DNA from: Anaerocolumna chitinilytica
GTDB lineage: Bacteria > Bacillota > Clostridia > Lachnospirales > Lachnospiraceae
NCBI RefSeq assembly: GCF_014218355.1
Contig: NZ_AP023368.1
Coordinates: forward strand, 2,112,001 to 2,176,000
Direction: 5' to 3'
Length of the DNA stretch: 64,000 bases
The position numbers and the translations under genes were made by a program. Positions 24,285-33,276 of this stretch are shown here, piece by piece (position 1 is the stretch's first letter; each line of letters opens with the position of its first letter). Under the pieces are notes generated by a model. It saw nothing but the letters and a program-made list of their open reading frames with translations, made no database searches and was not told the DNA's origin.

Positions 24285-26297
24285 ATGAACGTAGAACAAA
24301 ATAAAAAAAAGATGAATCAAACAATTATATATCCGATATTTGGCACTATAGTAACGGCTTTCTTGCTTACATTTATCATAGAAAGTTTGAGCCGTGTATC
24401 GCTCTATCAGGCATTTTTATTTTTAGGGCAGGAGCCTTTATTATTCTTTCTCAATTTCTCTGTTATCCTGATAACCTTATCCATATCGTTATTCACAGTA
24501 AGAAGAAAGTTCTTCTTTTTATTAATAGCCGTTGTATGGATAATATTAGGTATCGTTAACAGAGTGGTCCAATGCTTTCGGTTGACGCCTATTTCAGCGA
24601 TGGACTTCTATCAGGTAAAAGAAGCAATAATCTCCCTGCCAAATTATATGAACACCATTGGACTTGTTTTTATCGCACTTGTACTAGTTGGAGTACTTGT
24701 TCTTATTGGAGTTCTTTGGAAAAAAATTAAAAAATCAAAAAGAATAATGATTGCTCCTTTTACAGTGCTTTTAACCTCAATACTGCTATTTGGTATTCTG
24801 TTCTTTACTGCCACCAGGGATAATATTCTGCAGAAAGGATTTGACAATCTGCGGGATGCTTATTTGGAATACGGCTTTGCGTATTGCTTTTCCAACAGTA
24901 TCTTTGAGAGAGGAATTGAAAAACCGAAGGATTATTCCTCAAAAAGAATGGCGGAAGTTTTAAAGCAGATAGAAGAAGGAAAAGATAAATTATATACCGG
25001 AGCGCCTGCTAAGGTTCAAAACCCAAATATCATAATGGTTCAGCTGGAATCATTTTTTGATGTAAGTTATCTGAAGAATTATACTTTTTCTGAAAATCCT
25101 GTCCCGAACTTCAGTAAACTGAAAGAAGATTACCCGTCTGGATTTTTAAAGGTTCCTGTATACGGAGCCGGAACTGTTAATACGGAATTTGAAGTAATTA
25201 CCGGTATGAGCATGAAATACTTTGGTACGGGAGAATACCCCTATAGAACCGTGCTTCGTTCAAAAACTTGCGACAGTGTTCCTTATAATTTGGATAAGAT
25301 CGGGTATCACAGTATGGTGGTACACAATAACGCTGCAACCTTTTATAATAGAAATGATGTGTTTCCAAGACTTGGTTTTGATAATTTTGATTCTGCCGAA
25401 TATATGAATTCGTTGGAATATAATAAAATCGGCTGGGCAAAGGATAGTGTACTGACCGGTGAGATTCTGAAAGCTTTGACTTCAGATACCAACAGGGATT
25501 TTATCTATACTATTACAGTGCAGTCTCATGGAATTTATCCAAGTGACAAGGATGTAAATTCAAGAATCAAAGTAATCCCTGACTCTAAAAACCTTGCTTA
25601 TCCGGATAACCTGTATAAATCACTGTCAGATTATACAAACAGCATTGAGTACTATGTCAATCAGCTCAAGGAGACGGACCAGTTTATCGGTGCTTTAACA
25701 GAGAAACTGTCAGAGTTTAAAGAACCAACGGTTGTGGTTTTCTACGGGGATCACCTCCCGCCCCTCTCATTGGAGCAAAAGGATATTTCTCTTGACAGGC
25801 ATTCTACCGAATATGCAATATGGAGTAATTTTCAGATGGAGAAAACAAGATATGACTTACCGGCCTACCAATTAAGCGCTTATGTTCTTAATAGACTTGG
25901 AATGGAGGATGGTCTGCTTACGAAATTCCATCAAAGATGCTTTTCGGATACAGATTATGAGAAAGAACTAAAACTGCTGCAGTATGATATGCTGTATGGG
26001 AAAAAATATGTGTTTGATAAAAAGAATCCGGATAAGAAAAAAGATATGACCATGGGAGTTATCCCCCCGGAAATCAAGGATATTACCAAAGAAGGAGATA
26101 GCCTTCTTATCAGCGGAAATGGATTTACAGAATGCAGTATGGTCGTTGCAGACGGAAAGCGCTGCAAAACGGAATTCGTCAGTGATTCTCTTCTTAAGAT
26201 ACCTTACAGACAATTGGACGGTAAACAGATTTATGTTGAACAGCTTGCAAATAAAAGGTCGGTGCTTGGGAAAAGCCGTGCTTTCCTGTATCAATAA
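24285..26297 (+). CDS. LTA synthase family protein (sulfatase-fold phosphoglycerol transferase) with IPT-like tail
   Basis: The 670-residue protein has about five N-terminal spans (to about residue 180) and an extracellular sulfatase-fold domain. That domain has NIIMVQLESFFD, GAGTVNTEFEVITGMS carrying the nucleophilic Thr, and VVFYGDHLPP with metal-binding residues. Such enzymes polymerise glycerol phosphate onto glycolipids or modify glycans. The last 80 residues (PPEIKDITKEGDSLLISGNGF onward) look like an IPT/TIG-type beta sandwich, which is unusual for LtaS. Starts at 24228, 24285 and 24313 are all possible; I chose the middle one, but its ribosome site is weak. A terminator follows the gene. 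Confidence 0.82.
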   Translation: MNVEQNKKKMNQTIIYPIFGTIVTAFLLTFIIESLSRVSLYQAFLFLGQEPLLFFLNFSVILITLSISLFTVRRKFFFLLIAVVWIILGIVNRVVQCFRLTPISAMDFYQVKEAIISLPNYMNTIGLVFIALVLVGVLVLIGVLWKKIKKSKRIMIAPFTVLLTSILLFGILFFTATRDNILQKGFDNLRDAYLEYGFAYCFSNSIFERGIEKPKDYSSKRMAEVLKQIEEGKDKLYTGAPAKVQNPNIIMVQLESFFDVSYLKNYTFSENPVPNFSKLKEDYPSGFLKVPVYGAGTVNTEFEVITGMSMKYFGTGEYPYRTVLRSKTCDSVPYNLDKIGYHSMVVHNNAATFYNRNDVFPRLGFDNFDSAEYMNSLEYNKIGWAKDSVLTGEILKALTSDTNRDFIYTITVQSHGIYPSDKDVNSRIKVIPDSKNLAYPDNLYKSLSDYTNSIEYYVNQLKETDQFIGALTEKLSEFKEPTVVVFYGDHLPPLSLEQKDISLDRHSTEYAIWSNFQMEKTRYDLPAYQLSAYVLNRLGMEDGLLTKFHQRCFSDTDYEKELKLLQYDMLYGKKYVFDKKNPDKKKDMTMGVIPPEIKDITKEGDSLLISGNGFTECSMVVADGKRCKTEFVSDSLLKIPYRQLDGKQIYVEQLANKRSVLGKSRAFLYQ

Positions 26298-26317
26298 AAA
26301 ATATATATAAGCGAAGG

Positions 26318-26359
26318 AGCTTGGACTTTATAGATATTTCTATAAGGTTTAAGCTTTTT
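26318..26359 (+). terminator. terminator of the LTA synthase-like gene
   Basis: AGCTT/AAGCT and TTATAG/CTATAA blocks pair across 26318-26355, with a T run behind. Confidence 0.65.
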
Positions 26360-26463
26360 GTTATGTTTCATATACTTGGTTTGCAGATTGGTATTAATAA
26401 AGAGAAAAAATCAATTTGAATATTGTTTAACCAAGCAATTAATTACAGAATAATAAAAAAGTA

Positions 26464-26492
26464 TTGTAACTTTTTTAGAGAATACTTATAAT
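26464..26492 (+). promoter_or_regulatory. promoter of the TPR-GGDEF gene
   Basis: TTGTAA (26464-26469) and TATAAT (26487-26492) are 17 bp apart. The predicted start of transcription is only about 9 nt before ATG 26508, which supports the later ATG 26568 as the real start codon. Confidence 0.7.
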
Positions 26493-26567
26493 TGTTTAAT
26501 AGTGTAAATGGATAAAGAAAAAGCTTTGGGGGCAAATTTTCGGTGCATTGGCAGTATGGAGGTTGGT

Positions 26568-28040
26568 ATGAAGGGTACAAGGGAAGACGTTGATAGAATG
26601 TTTTATAAGAGTCTGGAAGAGCTGGAGTCCCACCATTTGGACGAAGCGATTAAATACTGTATGGAAGCTATCAAGGGCTATGAGGAATTAGGAGAATATT
26701 TCAAATGCGCCAGATGCCAGAACCTTCAAGGAGTCATATATGGTGCCATGGATAATGAGACGATGGCCGTAGATTGTTATCTTACAGGCTTAGAGTATTG
26801 CCAAAAGCACCAGATTAAGGGGTTGAATCATCTTTTCTATTCCAATATCGGTACAAGATATATGGAACTGGGAGAGAACAGTAAAGCACTTGAATTATTT
26901 ATAAGCAGTCTGAAAGATTTAGAGGAGAACTGTAATGAACTTTCAGGACTATATGAAAGATGGCTGATTGTTGTACGATTAAATCTCGGCGTTGTTTATT
27001 CACGACTTGGGAAGCTGGAGGCGGCGGAAGAGAATCTGCTGTTAGCCATGAAAATCTCGGAAGATACCGCCGATAATACCTACAGCTTTACGATTCTGTG
27101 CGGGCTTTCAAAAGTCTATCTTGCAAGAGGAAAAGAGGAATATGCAAGAGAAAATTTACAGGAAATGATGGAATATGCCAGATTAAAGCTGTCCCCTTTA
27201 AATGACTATATGCAGGATATCATTAATTTTATAGATATACTGAAAGCATTGAGAGAATATGATTTATGGAGACAATGCATAGAAGAATTTGACCAGATAT
27301 CCAGGGAGGTGAAATCTCCTACCGTAATGCTTCAGGCAGTTGAATTCTGGCTGGATTATTACTCAAGCAGAGGCATGTCAGAAGAGCATAAAAGAATGTG
27401 TATCCGCCATACCCAGCTTTATATGGCATTAAAGAAGTTTATCAACCAGGACAAGATAATGGCTCTAAATGCTAAGCTGGAGCTGCAGCAGGCTGAAGAT
27501 AACGTAAAGGCTGCCAAACTCAGACTGGAAAAGGATGATGTAACCGGACTTAAAAATCGTTATGCCATGCAAAAGCACGGAGCGAAAAAGGTCAGACTTG
27601 CTCATGAAACCGGAACAATGCTTGCAGTAGGTATCCTAGATGTAGACCATTTCAAAGAATTGAATGATACCTATGGACATTTACGAGGAGATACCGCTCT
27701 AAAGCAGGTTGGAAATATTCTGGATAACTGCCTGGACGGTTATGGTGATATCTATCGGTATGGCGGGGACGAGTTTGTGCTGATAATACCCAATGCCACC
27801 TATGAAGTGACTGAAAAAGTCGCAAAGAAAATTATGGAACACATTGCAAAGAGTAAAATTTCCAATAAAGCGGCTCCGATTAATGGCTATCTAACCGTAT
27901 CCTTAGGAATCTGCTGCCGTACTCCAAAAGCTTCGGATAGGCTGGAAAATCTCTTTGATATAGCAGACAGTATCCTATACCAGGTAAAGAACAATGGTAA
28001 GAATAGTTATGGTATTGGAATTATTGAAGATAACGAGTAA
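26568..28040 (+). CDS. TPR-repeat diguanylate cyclase (GGDEF)
   Basis: The 490-residue protein has tandem TPR-like helical repeats over about residues 10-290, a coiled-coil stretch (LNAKLELQQAEDNVKAAKLRL) and a C-terminal GGDEF domain with an intact GGDEF motif at residues 399-403. It should make cyclic di-GMP. The RxxD inhibitory site is absent just before the motif. There is no membrane segment, so the TPR part probably senses or binds a cytosolic partner. ATG 26568 has GGAGG at 5 bp; the upstream ATG 26508 has none. Confidence 0.87.
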   Translation: MKGTREDVDRMFYKSLEELESHHLDEAIKYCMEAIKGYEELGEYFKCARCQNLQGVIYGAMDNETMAVDCYLTGLEYCQKHQIKGLNHLFYSNIGTRYMELGENSKALELFISSLKDLEENCNELSGLYERWLIVVRLNLGVVYSRLGKLEAAEENLLLAMKISEDTADNTYSFTILCGLSKVYLARGKEEYARENLQEMMEYARLKLSPLNDYMQDIINFIDILKALREYDLWRQCIEEFDQISREVKSPTVMLQAVEFWLDYYSSRGMSEEHKRMCIRHTQLYMALKKFINQDKIMALNAKLELQQAEDNVKAAKLRLEKDDVTGLKNRYAMQKHGAKKVRLAHETGTMLAVGILDVDHFKELNDTYGHLRGDTALKQVGNILDNCLDGYGDIYRYGGDEFVLIIPNATYEVTEKVAKKIMEHIAKSKISNKAAPINGYLTVSLGICCRTPKASDRLENLFDIADSILYQVKNNGKNSYGIGIIEDNE

Positions 28041-28076
28041 AAAAAGATTTTTAAAAATATACAAATAAAAAAACAA

Positions 28077-28103
28077 TCCGTAACATATGTTACGGACTTT
28101 TTT
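28077..28103. terminator. palindrome: terminator, possibly also an FNR/CRP-type operator
   Basis: TCCGTAACATATGTTACGGA (28077-28096) is a perfect 20-bp palindrome followed by CTTTTTT. As RNA it makes an 8-bp stem and ends the GGDEF transcript. As DNA the GTAAC-N4-GTTAC form resembles CRP/FNR-family sites. It lies 35 bp upstream of a TATACA -10 candidate for hcp (28121-28126) that lacks a good -35. Confidence 0.7.
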
Positions 28104-28189
28104 ATGCTATTCTGTTAAGCTATACACATCAAGGCGCACCACACAATAGAGCAAGCGCTGATAATTAATCTTTACAGGAGGATATTTAG

Positions 28190-30049
28190 ATGGAGAATAA
28201 GATGTTTTGTTATCAATGTCAGGAAACAGCAGGCTGCAGCGGATGTACACAGGCAGGTGTCTGTGGTAAGAGTCCTGAAGTAGCAGCAATGCAGGATTTG
28301 TTAGTTTACGTTACCAAGGGGCTTTCCGAAGTGACTACTAGACTTCGTGAAGAAGGTAAGAAAGTAAGTTCTGAAATCAATCACCTGGTATCTTTGAATC
28401 TGTTTACTACTATAACAAATGCAAATTTCGACGAGGAAGCGATTGTTTCCAAAGTTGTTACAACAATAGATGTTAAAAAGGAACTGTTAGGACAGTTAAG
28501 CAATAAAGAGAATCTTAGTGAAGCAGCCCTATGGGAAGCTGGAACAGAAGAATTCGCAGCGAAGGCAGCAAAAGTAGGCGTTCTTTCTACTGAAAATGAA
28601 GACATCAGATCCTTAAGAGAGCTTATCACATACGGATTAAAAGGTCTTTCCGCTTACAGCAAGCATGCAAATGCACTTCTGAATGATGACGAAGAAGTAG
28701 ATGCTTTCATGCAGAAGGCTCTTGCCAAGACATTAGATGATACTCTTGGAGCAGAAGAATTAATCGCCCTTACTCTGGAAACCGGTAAATACGGTGTAAA
28801 TGGTATGGCACTCTTAGATACAGCGAATACAACAGCATATGGTAATCCTGAAATTACAAAAGTAAATATCGGTGTTGGAAACCGTCCCGGAATTCTTATC
28901 TCAGGACATGATTTACGTGATATGGAAATGCTCTTAAAGCAGACAGAAGGTACCGGAGTTGATGTTTATACCCATTCCGAAATGCTTCCTGCACACTATT
29001 ACCCTGCCTTTAAGAAGTACTCTCACTTTGTAGGCAACTATGGCAATGCATGGTGGAAGCAGAAGGAAGAGTTCGATAGCTTTAACGGACCAATCTTAAT
29101 GACTACTAACTGTATCGTACCTCCAAAGGACAGCTACAAAGACAGACTTTTTACAACAGGAGCATCGGGTTTCCCAGGCTGCAAGCACATTCCCGGTGAA
29201 ATCGGTGAAGAGAAGGATTTCTCAGAAATTATCGAACTTGCTAAAAAGTGCGCAGCTCCTACTGAGATTGAAACCGGTGAAATCATCGGAGGTTTTGCTC
29301 ATAATCAGGTACTTGCTCTTGCAGATGCAGTAGTTGGTGCTGTAAAATCCGGAGCAATTAAGAAATTCGTAGTAATGGCAGGATGTGACGGCAGAGTAAA
29401 ATCCAGAAATTACTATACAGATTTTGCAAAAGCACTTCCGAAGGATGCGGTTATTTTAACAGCAGGTTGCGCAAAATATAAATACAACAAGCTTGAGCTT
29501 GGTGATATCGGTGGAATACCGAGAGTATTGGATGCCGGACAGTGTAACGATTCCTATTCCCTTGCAGTTATTGCTTTAAAATTAAAGGAAGTATTCGGAT
29601 TAGAAGACATCAATGATCTTCCTATTATCTACAACATTGCCTGGTATGAGCAGAAGGCAGTAATCGTATTATTAGCATTATTATACCTGGGTGTAAAGAA
29701 CATCCACTTAGGACCCACACTTCCTGCTTTCCTTTCTCCTAATGTAGCTAAGGTTTTAGTTGAAAACTTTGGTATTGCCGGAATCGGTACAGTAGAAGAT
29801 GATATGGAACTGTTCTTTGGTGAAGAGGAAGCAGCTGCTGCTTCAGAAGAAGGTGTTATCACCAAAGATATGTTAATCGGAGACATTCTTCGCATTGATT
29901 CAAACCTTGCGCCTGCTTTATTAGAGATCGGTATGCACTGCTTAGGCTGCCCTTCCTCACAGATGGAATCCTTAGAGGATGCCTGCGCAGTACACGGTAT
30001 TGATGTAAATGAAGTAGTTGCCAGATTAAACAATCAGTTAGCAAAATAA
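28190..30049 (+). CDS. hcp: hybrid-cluster protein (hydroxylamine/NO reductase) fused to DUF1858
   Basis: The N-terminus [14 protein letters not shown] has Cys7, Cys10, Cys19 and Cys25 in the C-x2-C-x8-C-x5-C spacing of class I Hcp from strict anaerobes. Downstream motifs for the hybrid cluster include [33 protein letters not shown] and GQCNDSYS. Hcp reduces nitric oxide or hydroxylamine and limits nitrosative stress in the cytosol. At 619 residues it is about 65 longer than usual: the tail (about 556-619) is a DUF1858 domain with CLGCPSS. An AGGAGG site precedes the ATG. A CRP/FNR-like palindrome lies about 100 bp upstream. Confidence 0.93.
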   Translation: MENKMFCYQCQETAGCSGCTQAGVCGKSPEVAAMQDLLVYVTKGLSEVTTRLREEGKKVSSEINHLVSLNLFTTITNANFDEEAIVSKVVTTIDVKKELLGQLSNKENLSEAALWEAGTEEFAAKAAKVGVLSTENEDIRSLRELITYGLKGLSAYSKHANALLNDDEEVDAFMQKALAKTLDDTLGAEELIALTLETGKYGVNGMALLDTANTTAYGNPEITKVNIGVGNRPGILISGHDLRDMEMLLKQTEGTGVDVYTHSEMLPAHYYPAFKKYSHFVGNYGNAWWKQKEEFDSFNGPILMTTNCIVPPKDSYKDRLFTTGASGFPGCKHIPGEIGEEKDFSEIIELAKKCAAPTEIETGEIIGGFAHNQVLALADAVVGAVKSGAIKKFVVMAGCDGRVKSRNYYTDFAKALPKDAVILTAGCAKYKYNKLELGDIGGIPRVLDAGQCNDSYSLAVIALKLKEVFGLEDINDLPIIYNIAWYEQKAVIVLLALLYLGVKNIHLGPTLPAFLSPNVAKVLVENFGIAGIGTVEDDMELFFGEEEAAAASEEGVITKDMLIGDILRIDSNLAPALLEIGMHCLGCPSSQMESLEDACAVHGIDVNEVVARLNNQLAK

Positions 30050-30070
30050 TGCATAAAGTGTAATTTTATC

Positions 30071-30223
30071 GGTACATGTAGCAAAAACAGTACCAGCTCT
30101 CTTCCTTTATTTCGATAGAGTTATCCACTTTTAGCAACATGGAATTTCCGAACGTGCCAATTGCCAGGCAGTTGGTGCCAAAGGGCTGCTGCAACTCCCC
30201 CTCATCCAAAGTTTGCAGCAGCC
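30071..30223 (+). other. candidate structured leader between hcp and the next gene
   Basis: Three hairpins can be drawn in this 200-bp gap. They are GGTAC/GTACC (30071-30094), CCAATT/AGTTGG with loop GCCAGGC (30157-30175), and GGCTGCTGCAA/TTGCAGCAGCC (30184-30223). The last ends 16 bp before the ribosome binding site. The segment is richer in G+C than its surroundings. I could not match it to a known riboswitch class; it may be a processing or stability element. Confidence 0.4.
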
Positions 30224-30251
30224 AGGAAAGTCCATTCATAAGGAGAAACAT

Positions 30252-30860
30252 ATGAGCGCATTTTTAGGACCAATCCATTACTGGGTATATAATAAAATAA
30301 CGTTGCAGGAAGAATTTATAAAAGATATTATAAAAGCTTCCAATGATAATAATTGGGACACTGAATTAGAAGATAAGCTTTCAAATGCCTGTGGAGTAAT
30401 TGATAACAGACCTTTGGAAGAAATAATAGATGGAAGTAACATACATGGATGGCTTCAGAGCAGAATCTCTGTTACTGAAGGAAGATTAAGTTTTGCCGTG
30501 ACCACTTTACTAAAGGAAGATGGAAATCGTAAGAACAGCCTACTTCAGTTAGCATTTGACTTTGGTAAGAAACATGCGATAGCAGAAGATGCTTCGGCAA
30601 GTGATGCCTTTCAGGCTATCAACGACAGTCTAATAGACGGTATGCCCTGTGATCGGGTGAACGAAGTGTTGGAACAAGGTGATAACTATATTCTTTGGCA
30701 GCAGACTACCTGTGTTCATGCCAGGTATTGGGAAAGCCTGGGAGAAACAGCAGATATCTATTACGAACTTCGCAAGAAGATTACGGAAGGCATGTTGAGT
30801 GGAACAAAACTATCTTTCGAAGAACAAGAAGAGAGTGTCTATAGAATTTCAGAAGAATAA
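30252..30860 (+). CDS. uncharacterised protein between hcp and hemerythrin genes
   Basis: The 202-residue soluble protein starts SAFLGPIHYWVYNKITLQEEFI. It is rich in His, Trp and Cys for its size (HGWLQSRI, HARYWE, ILWQQTTCVHARYW), which could suit metal or heme binding, but I recognise no domain. AAGGAG precedes ATG 30252. The hemerythrin gene follows 16 bp later, so they form an operon, probably with hcp. A role in oxygen or nitrosative stress is inferred from position only. Confidence 0.65.
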   Translation: MSAFLGPIHYWVYNKITLQEEFIKDIIKASNDNNWDTELEDKLSNACGVIDNRPLEEIIDGSNIHGWLQSRISVTEGRLSFAVTTLLKEDGNRKNSLLQLAFDFGKKHAIAEDASASDAFQAINDSLIDGMPCDRVNEVLEQGDNYILWQQTTCVHARYWESLGETADIYYELRKKITEGMLSGTKLSFEEQEESVYRISEE

Positions 30861-30876
30861 ATCAGGAGGTAATGCA

Positions 30877-31437
30877 ATGTACAGCGTAGAATTAATGGTA
30901 ATGGAACATGATAATATATTAAAACTTCTTGGTGCAGTGGAAAATGCCTGCTGCCGTATCATTGAAGGTGGTGAGGTAAATACAGAGGATTTCGAGAAAA
31001 TGATATACTTTGCCAGAAACTATGCTGACAAGCATCACCATGGAAAAGAAGAGCAGGTATTATTTGCAGAAATGACAAACCATCTCGGTAAAATCGGAAC
31101 CAATTTAATTCAGCACGGTATGCTGGTAGAACATGACCTTGGTCGTCTTCATATAGCAGACCTGGAGGAATCTATAAAACTTTATAAGGAATCACCAATA
31201 ACTCTCCACAAGCTTGGAATAATTGAAGGAGCTTCCGGTTATGCCAAATTATTAAAAAGACACATCGGAAAAGAAAACGAAGTAATCTATCCCTATGCTG
31301 AAAAGACTCTGACGGAAGACATTCTTATCTCGGTAGATGAAAGAGTAAGGGCTTTTGAAGACGAAGCAAATGCTCAGGGAGTACAAAAGCATTGTCTGGA
31401 TATACTGGAGGAGCTTACAAGCAAGTATAGTGATTAA
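30877..31437 (+). CDS. hemerythrin domain protein (HHE cation-binding)
   Basis: The 186-residue four-helix bundle has the metal ligands in order: MEHDNI, KHHHGKEEQVLF, QHGMLVEHD and KRHIGKENEVIYP. This fits a di-iron carboxylate hemerythrin-like protein that binds oxygen or NO, or repairs iron centres. The longer frame starts at 30799, but AGGAGGT directly upstream of ATG 30877 and overlap with the preceding gene make that later start the clear choice. With Hcp it suggests protection of an anaerobe from NO and oxygen. Confidence 0.88.
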   Translation: MYSVELMVMEHDNILKLLGAVENACCRIIEGGEVNTEDFEKMIYFARNYADKHHHGKEEQVLFAEMTNHLGKIGTNLIQHGMLVEHDLGRLHIADLEESIKLYKESPITLHKLGIIEGASGYAKLLKRHIGKENEVIYPYAEKTLTEDILISVDERVRAFEDEANAQGVQKHCLDILEELTSKYSD

Positions 31438-31502
31438 TTTCCGGTAAGGAAAGAAGGGGTGTTTGTAAAATTTTATTATGATTCGGTTTTTATAACGATA
31501 AT

Positions 31503-31531
31503 GCAGAAGGAATATTCTTTCTGCTTTTTTT
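31503..31531 (+). terminator. terminator of the hcp/hemerythrin operon
   Basis: GCAGAA (31503-31508) pairs with TTCTGC (31519-31524) with further A/T pairs inside, and a run of T follows. Confidence 0.75.
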
Positions 31532-31662
31532 ATGTTTCTATCCAGGAAATATTTATTTCTGTTATATATTTAGTTTCGGTAACACTTCGTAATAATAATC
31601 GGTTAAACGTCTATATATTACATATTATACCTGTAACATTTAAAAATCGACACCATAAAATA

Positions 31663-31695
31663 TTAATATGAGTTAGTATACACTACTCATATTAA
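31663..31695. promoter_or_regulatory. 33-bp palindrome upstream of the multicopper oxidase
   Basis: TTAATATGAGT and ACTCATATTAA are perfect inverted 11-mers, and TAGT/ACTA extends the symmetry inward with one bulged T. It ends 20 bp before the start codon and overlaps a weak -10 candidate, so it may be an operator or a 5' UTR hairpin. Confidence 0.55.
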
Positions 31696-31715
31696 ATCAA
31701 AGAATGGTGATGAAT

Positions 31716-33242
31716 ATGGCAATACGGCATTATGTCTTATTGGCTACCGATGGTTTTATCGATTTACCGACTACAAAGGAGTTATGCCCTCTTCCGGATA
31801 CTTTGCAAAAGCTTTATGTTTTTGGATTCGTCGGCGGGCTTTATAAGGTTATTGAAGATGATAAAGTCACATATGAAAATCAATCCTTAAACTGGAAAGA
31901 CCCGAATAACTGGAGCAGTCTATGGGCAATGCAGACTACTGCATCTATCCCTTCCCCCATTATGTGGGCAGATCAAGGCGATAGATTATATGTTACACTG
32001 ATTAATCTGGGAATGCCCGTATCACATTTAGAAGATCCTCATACTATCCATTTACACGGAGCTCATGTTGCTACTCAGATAGATGGTTTCCCGGAAACTT
32101 CATTTTCTGTTCCTATGTGGATGGGACCTAATGAAACTCCTCCGACCGCAACCTACTATTTTATGCCGGAGCATCCGGGGACGTATATGTATCACTGTCA
32201 TGTTGAAGCGAGTGAACATGTGCAGATGGGGATGTATGGCGCACTTGTGATTTATCCATCAGAAATTAGCCTTGAAGAGGCTTCTATTAAGATGGATGCA
32301 TGCGGTTATTGGAGATATAAAGGAGAGATACAAGAACAGATACCCCGCTATGCCAGCCACCGGCAGTTTGCATACAACGACATCCAGACGTATTATGATA
32401 AAGAGTATGTCATGCTATTATCTGACATAGATTTAAAATGGCATCAAACTGTGCAAACTACAGTAGAAACCGGTATTTCATTTAATGCTTCGGATTTTAA
32501 ACCTGATTTCTGGCTGGTGAATGGCCGTGCATTTCCGGATACCCTGCTGCCACATCCGCAAACTCCTCCGGAAGGTAGTAACCCCAACCTTACACAGATT
32601 AATTATGAGTCCTATGTCCATGTAAAGACAGATCAAAAGTTTTTGCTGCGAATGATCAATATGGGGTATGCGGTGGTACCTTGGCATATTCATGGCTGGC
32701 ATTTTAATGTGATAGGGAAAGATGCGCATCCAAGTCCGTTTTTAAGCATCTCCCAAAAATTAGATGAGATATCAAAATATATGTACTGCTGTTATAATTC
32801 CATGAATATGAATCATGGCATGATGAATCATGAGATGATGAACATGGGATTCACAGAAACAATCGGCTCTGGTGAAACCCATGATTTACTGCTGATGGCT
32901 GACAATAAGGAACCAGTTTATGGCCGTTATATTTTTGAGGGTCAGGATATGATTCCCTCCTTATGTGAACAAATGTCTGAAATTCAAGCAATTGATCCTG
33001 CTTTAATTGCTGATATTCCTACGCAGCCAGTTTCGTGTAACAATACCAATACTGTAAATTATGTAAATCTCTGTGCTCAGACTAAGTTCTTTCCACAGTT
33101 CTATCCGATGCACAATCATGATGATTATAAGGTTACCAATACAAACACCTTGGAAACTCCGGCATTTAGTAATTATCCCGGCGGACAATTAACCATGATA
33201 CAGGCTGATGCCCCTTCTGGTTATATGGAAAGTGAACAGTAA
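31716..33242 (+). CDS. multicopper oxidase with type 1 copper motif in the N-terminal half
   Basis: The 508-residue cupredoxin-type protein has HLHG (112-115), YHCHVEASEHVQMGM with Cys161, His168 and Met173, PWHIHGWH (His324, His326, His329) and HNHDD (466-470). The HCH...MGM type 1 motif sits in the first third rather than at the C-terminus as in CotA or CueO. A Met/His-rich insert (about 363-377, NMNHGMMNHEMMNMG) recalls Cu(I)-binding segments. No signal peptide is visible, as in the spore coat laccase CotA. ATGs at 31704 and 31710 are alternatives; GGTGA fits ATG 31716. Substrate may be Cu(I), Mn(II) or phenols. A small unknown gene follows. Confidence 0.85.
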   Translation: MAIRHYVLLATDGFIDLPTTKELCPLPDTLQKLYVFGFVGGLYKVIEDDKVTYENQSLNWKDPNNWSSLWAMQTTASIPSPIMWADQGDRLYVTLINLGMPVSHLEDPHTIHLHGAHVATQIDGFPETSFSVPMWMGPNETPPTATYYFMPEHPGTYMYHCHVEASEHVQMGMYGALVIYPSEISLEEASIKMDACGYWRYKGEIQEQIPRYASHRQFAYNDIQTYYDKEYVMLLSDIDLKWHQTVQTTVETGISFNASDFKPDFWLVNGRAFPDTLLPHPQTPPEGSNPNLTQINYESYVHVKTDQKFLLRMINMGYAVVPWHIHGWHFNVIGKDAHPSPFLSISQKLDEISKYMYCCYNSMNMNHGMMNHEMMNMGFTETIGSGETHDLLLMADNKEPVYGRYIFEGQDMIPSLCEQMSEIQAIDPALIADIPTQPVSCNNTNTVNYVNLCAQTKFFPQFYPMHNHDDYKVTNTNTLETPAFSNYPGGQLTMIQADAPSGYMESEQ

Positions 33243-33276
33243 TAAAAGTGCAGTATCGGCAACTGAGGGAATGTAT

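Noticed and set aside
29629..30033. 134-codon minus-strand frame opposite hcp
   Set aside because: It is a shadow of the well-supported hcp frame with Ser-rich composition caused by the codon use of the sense strand.
30157..30235. Cobalamin riboswitch, prompted by AGCCAGGA near the last hairpin
   Set aside because: The other conserved blocks (GCCACTG and GGGAAG regions) are missing and the overall length is too small.
31459..31671. 70-codon frame after the hemerythrin gene
   Set aside because: It runs through the terminator hairpin and AT-rich intergenic DNA, with Phe/Ile/Tyr-rich composition typical of non-coding frames and no family resemblance.
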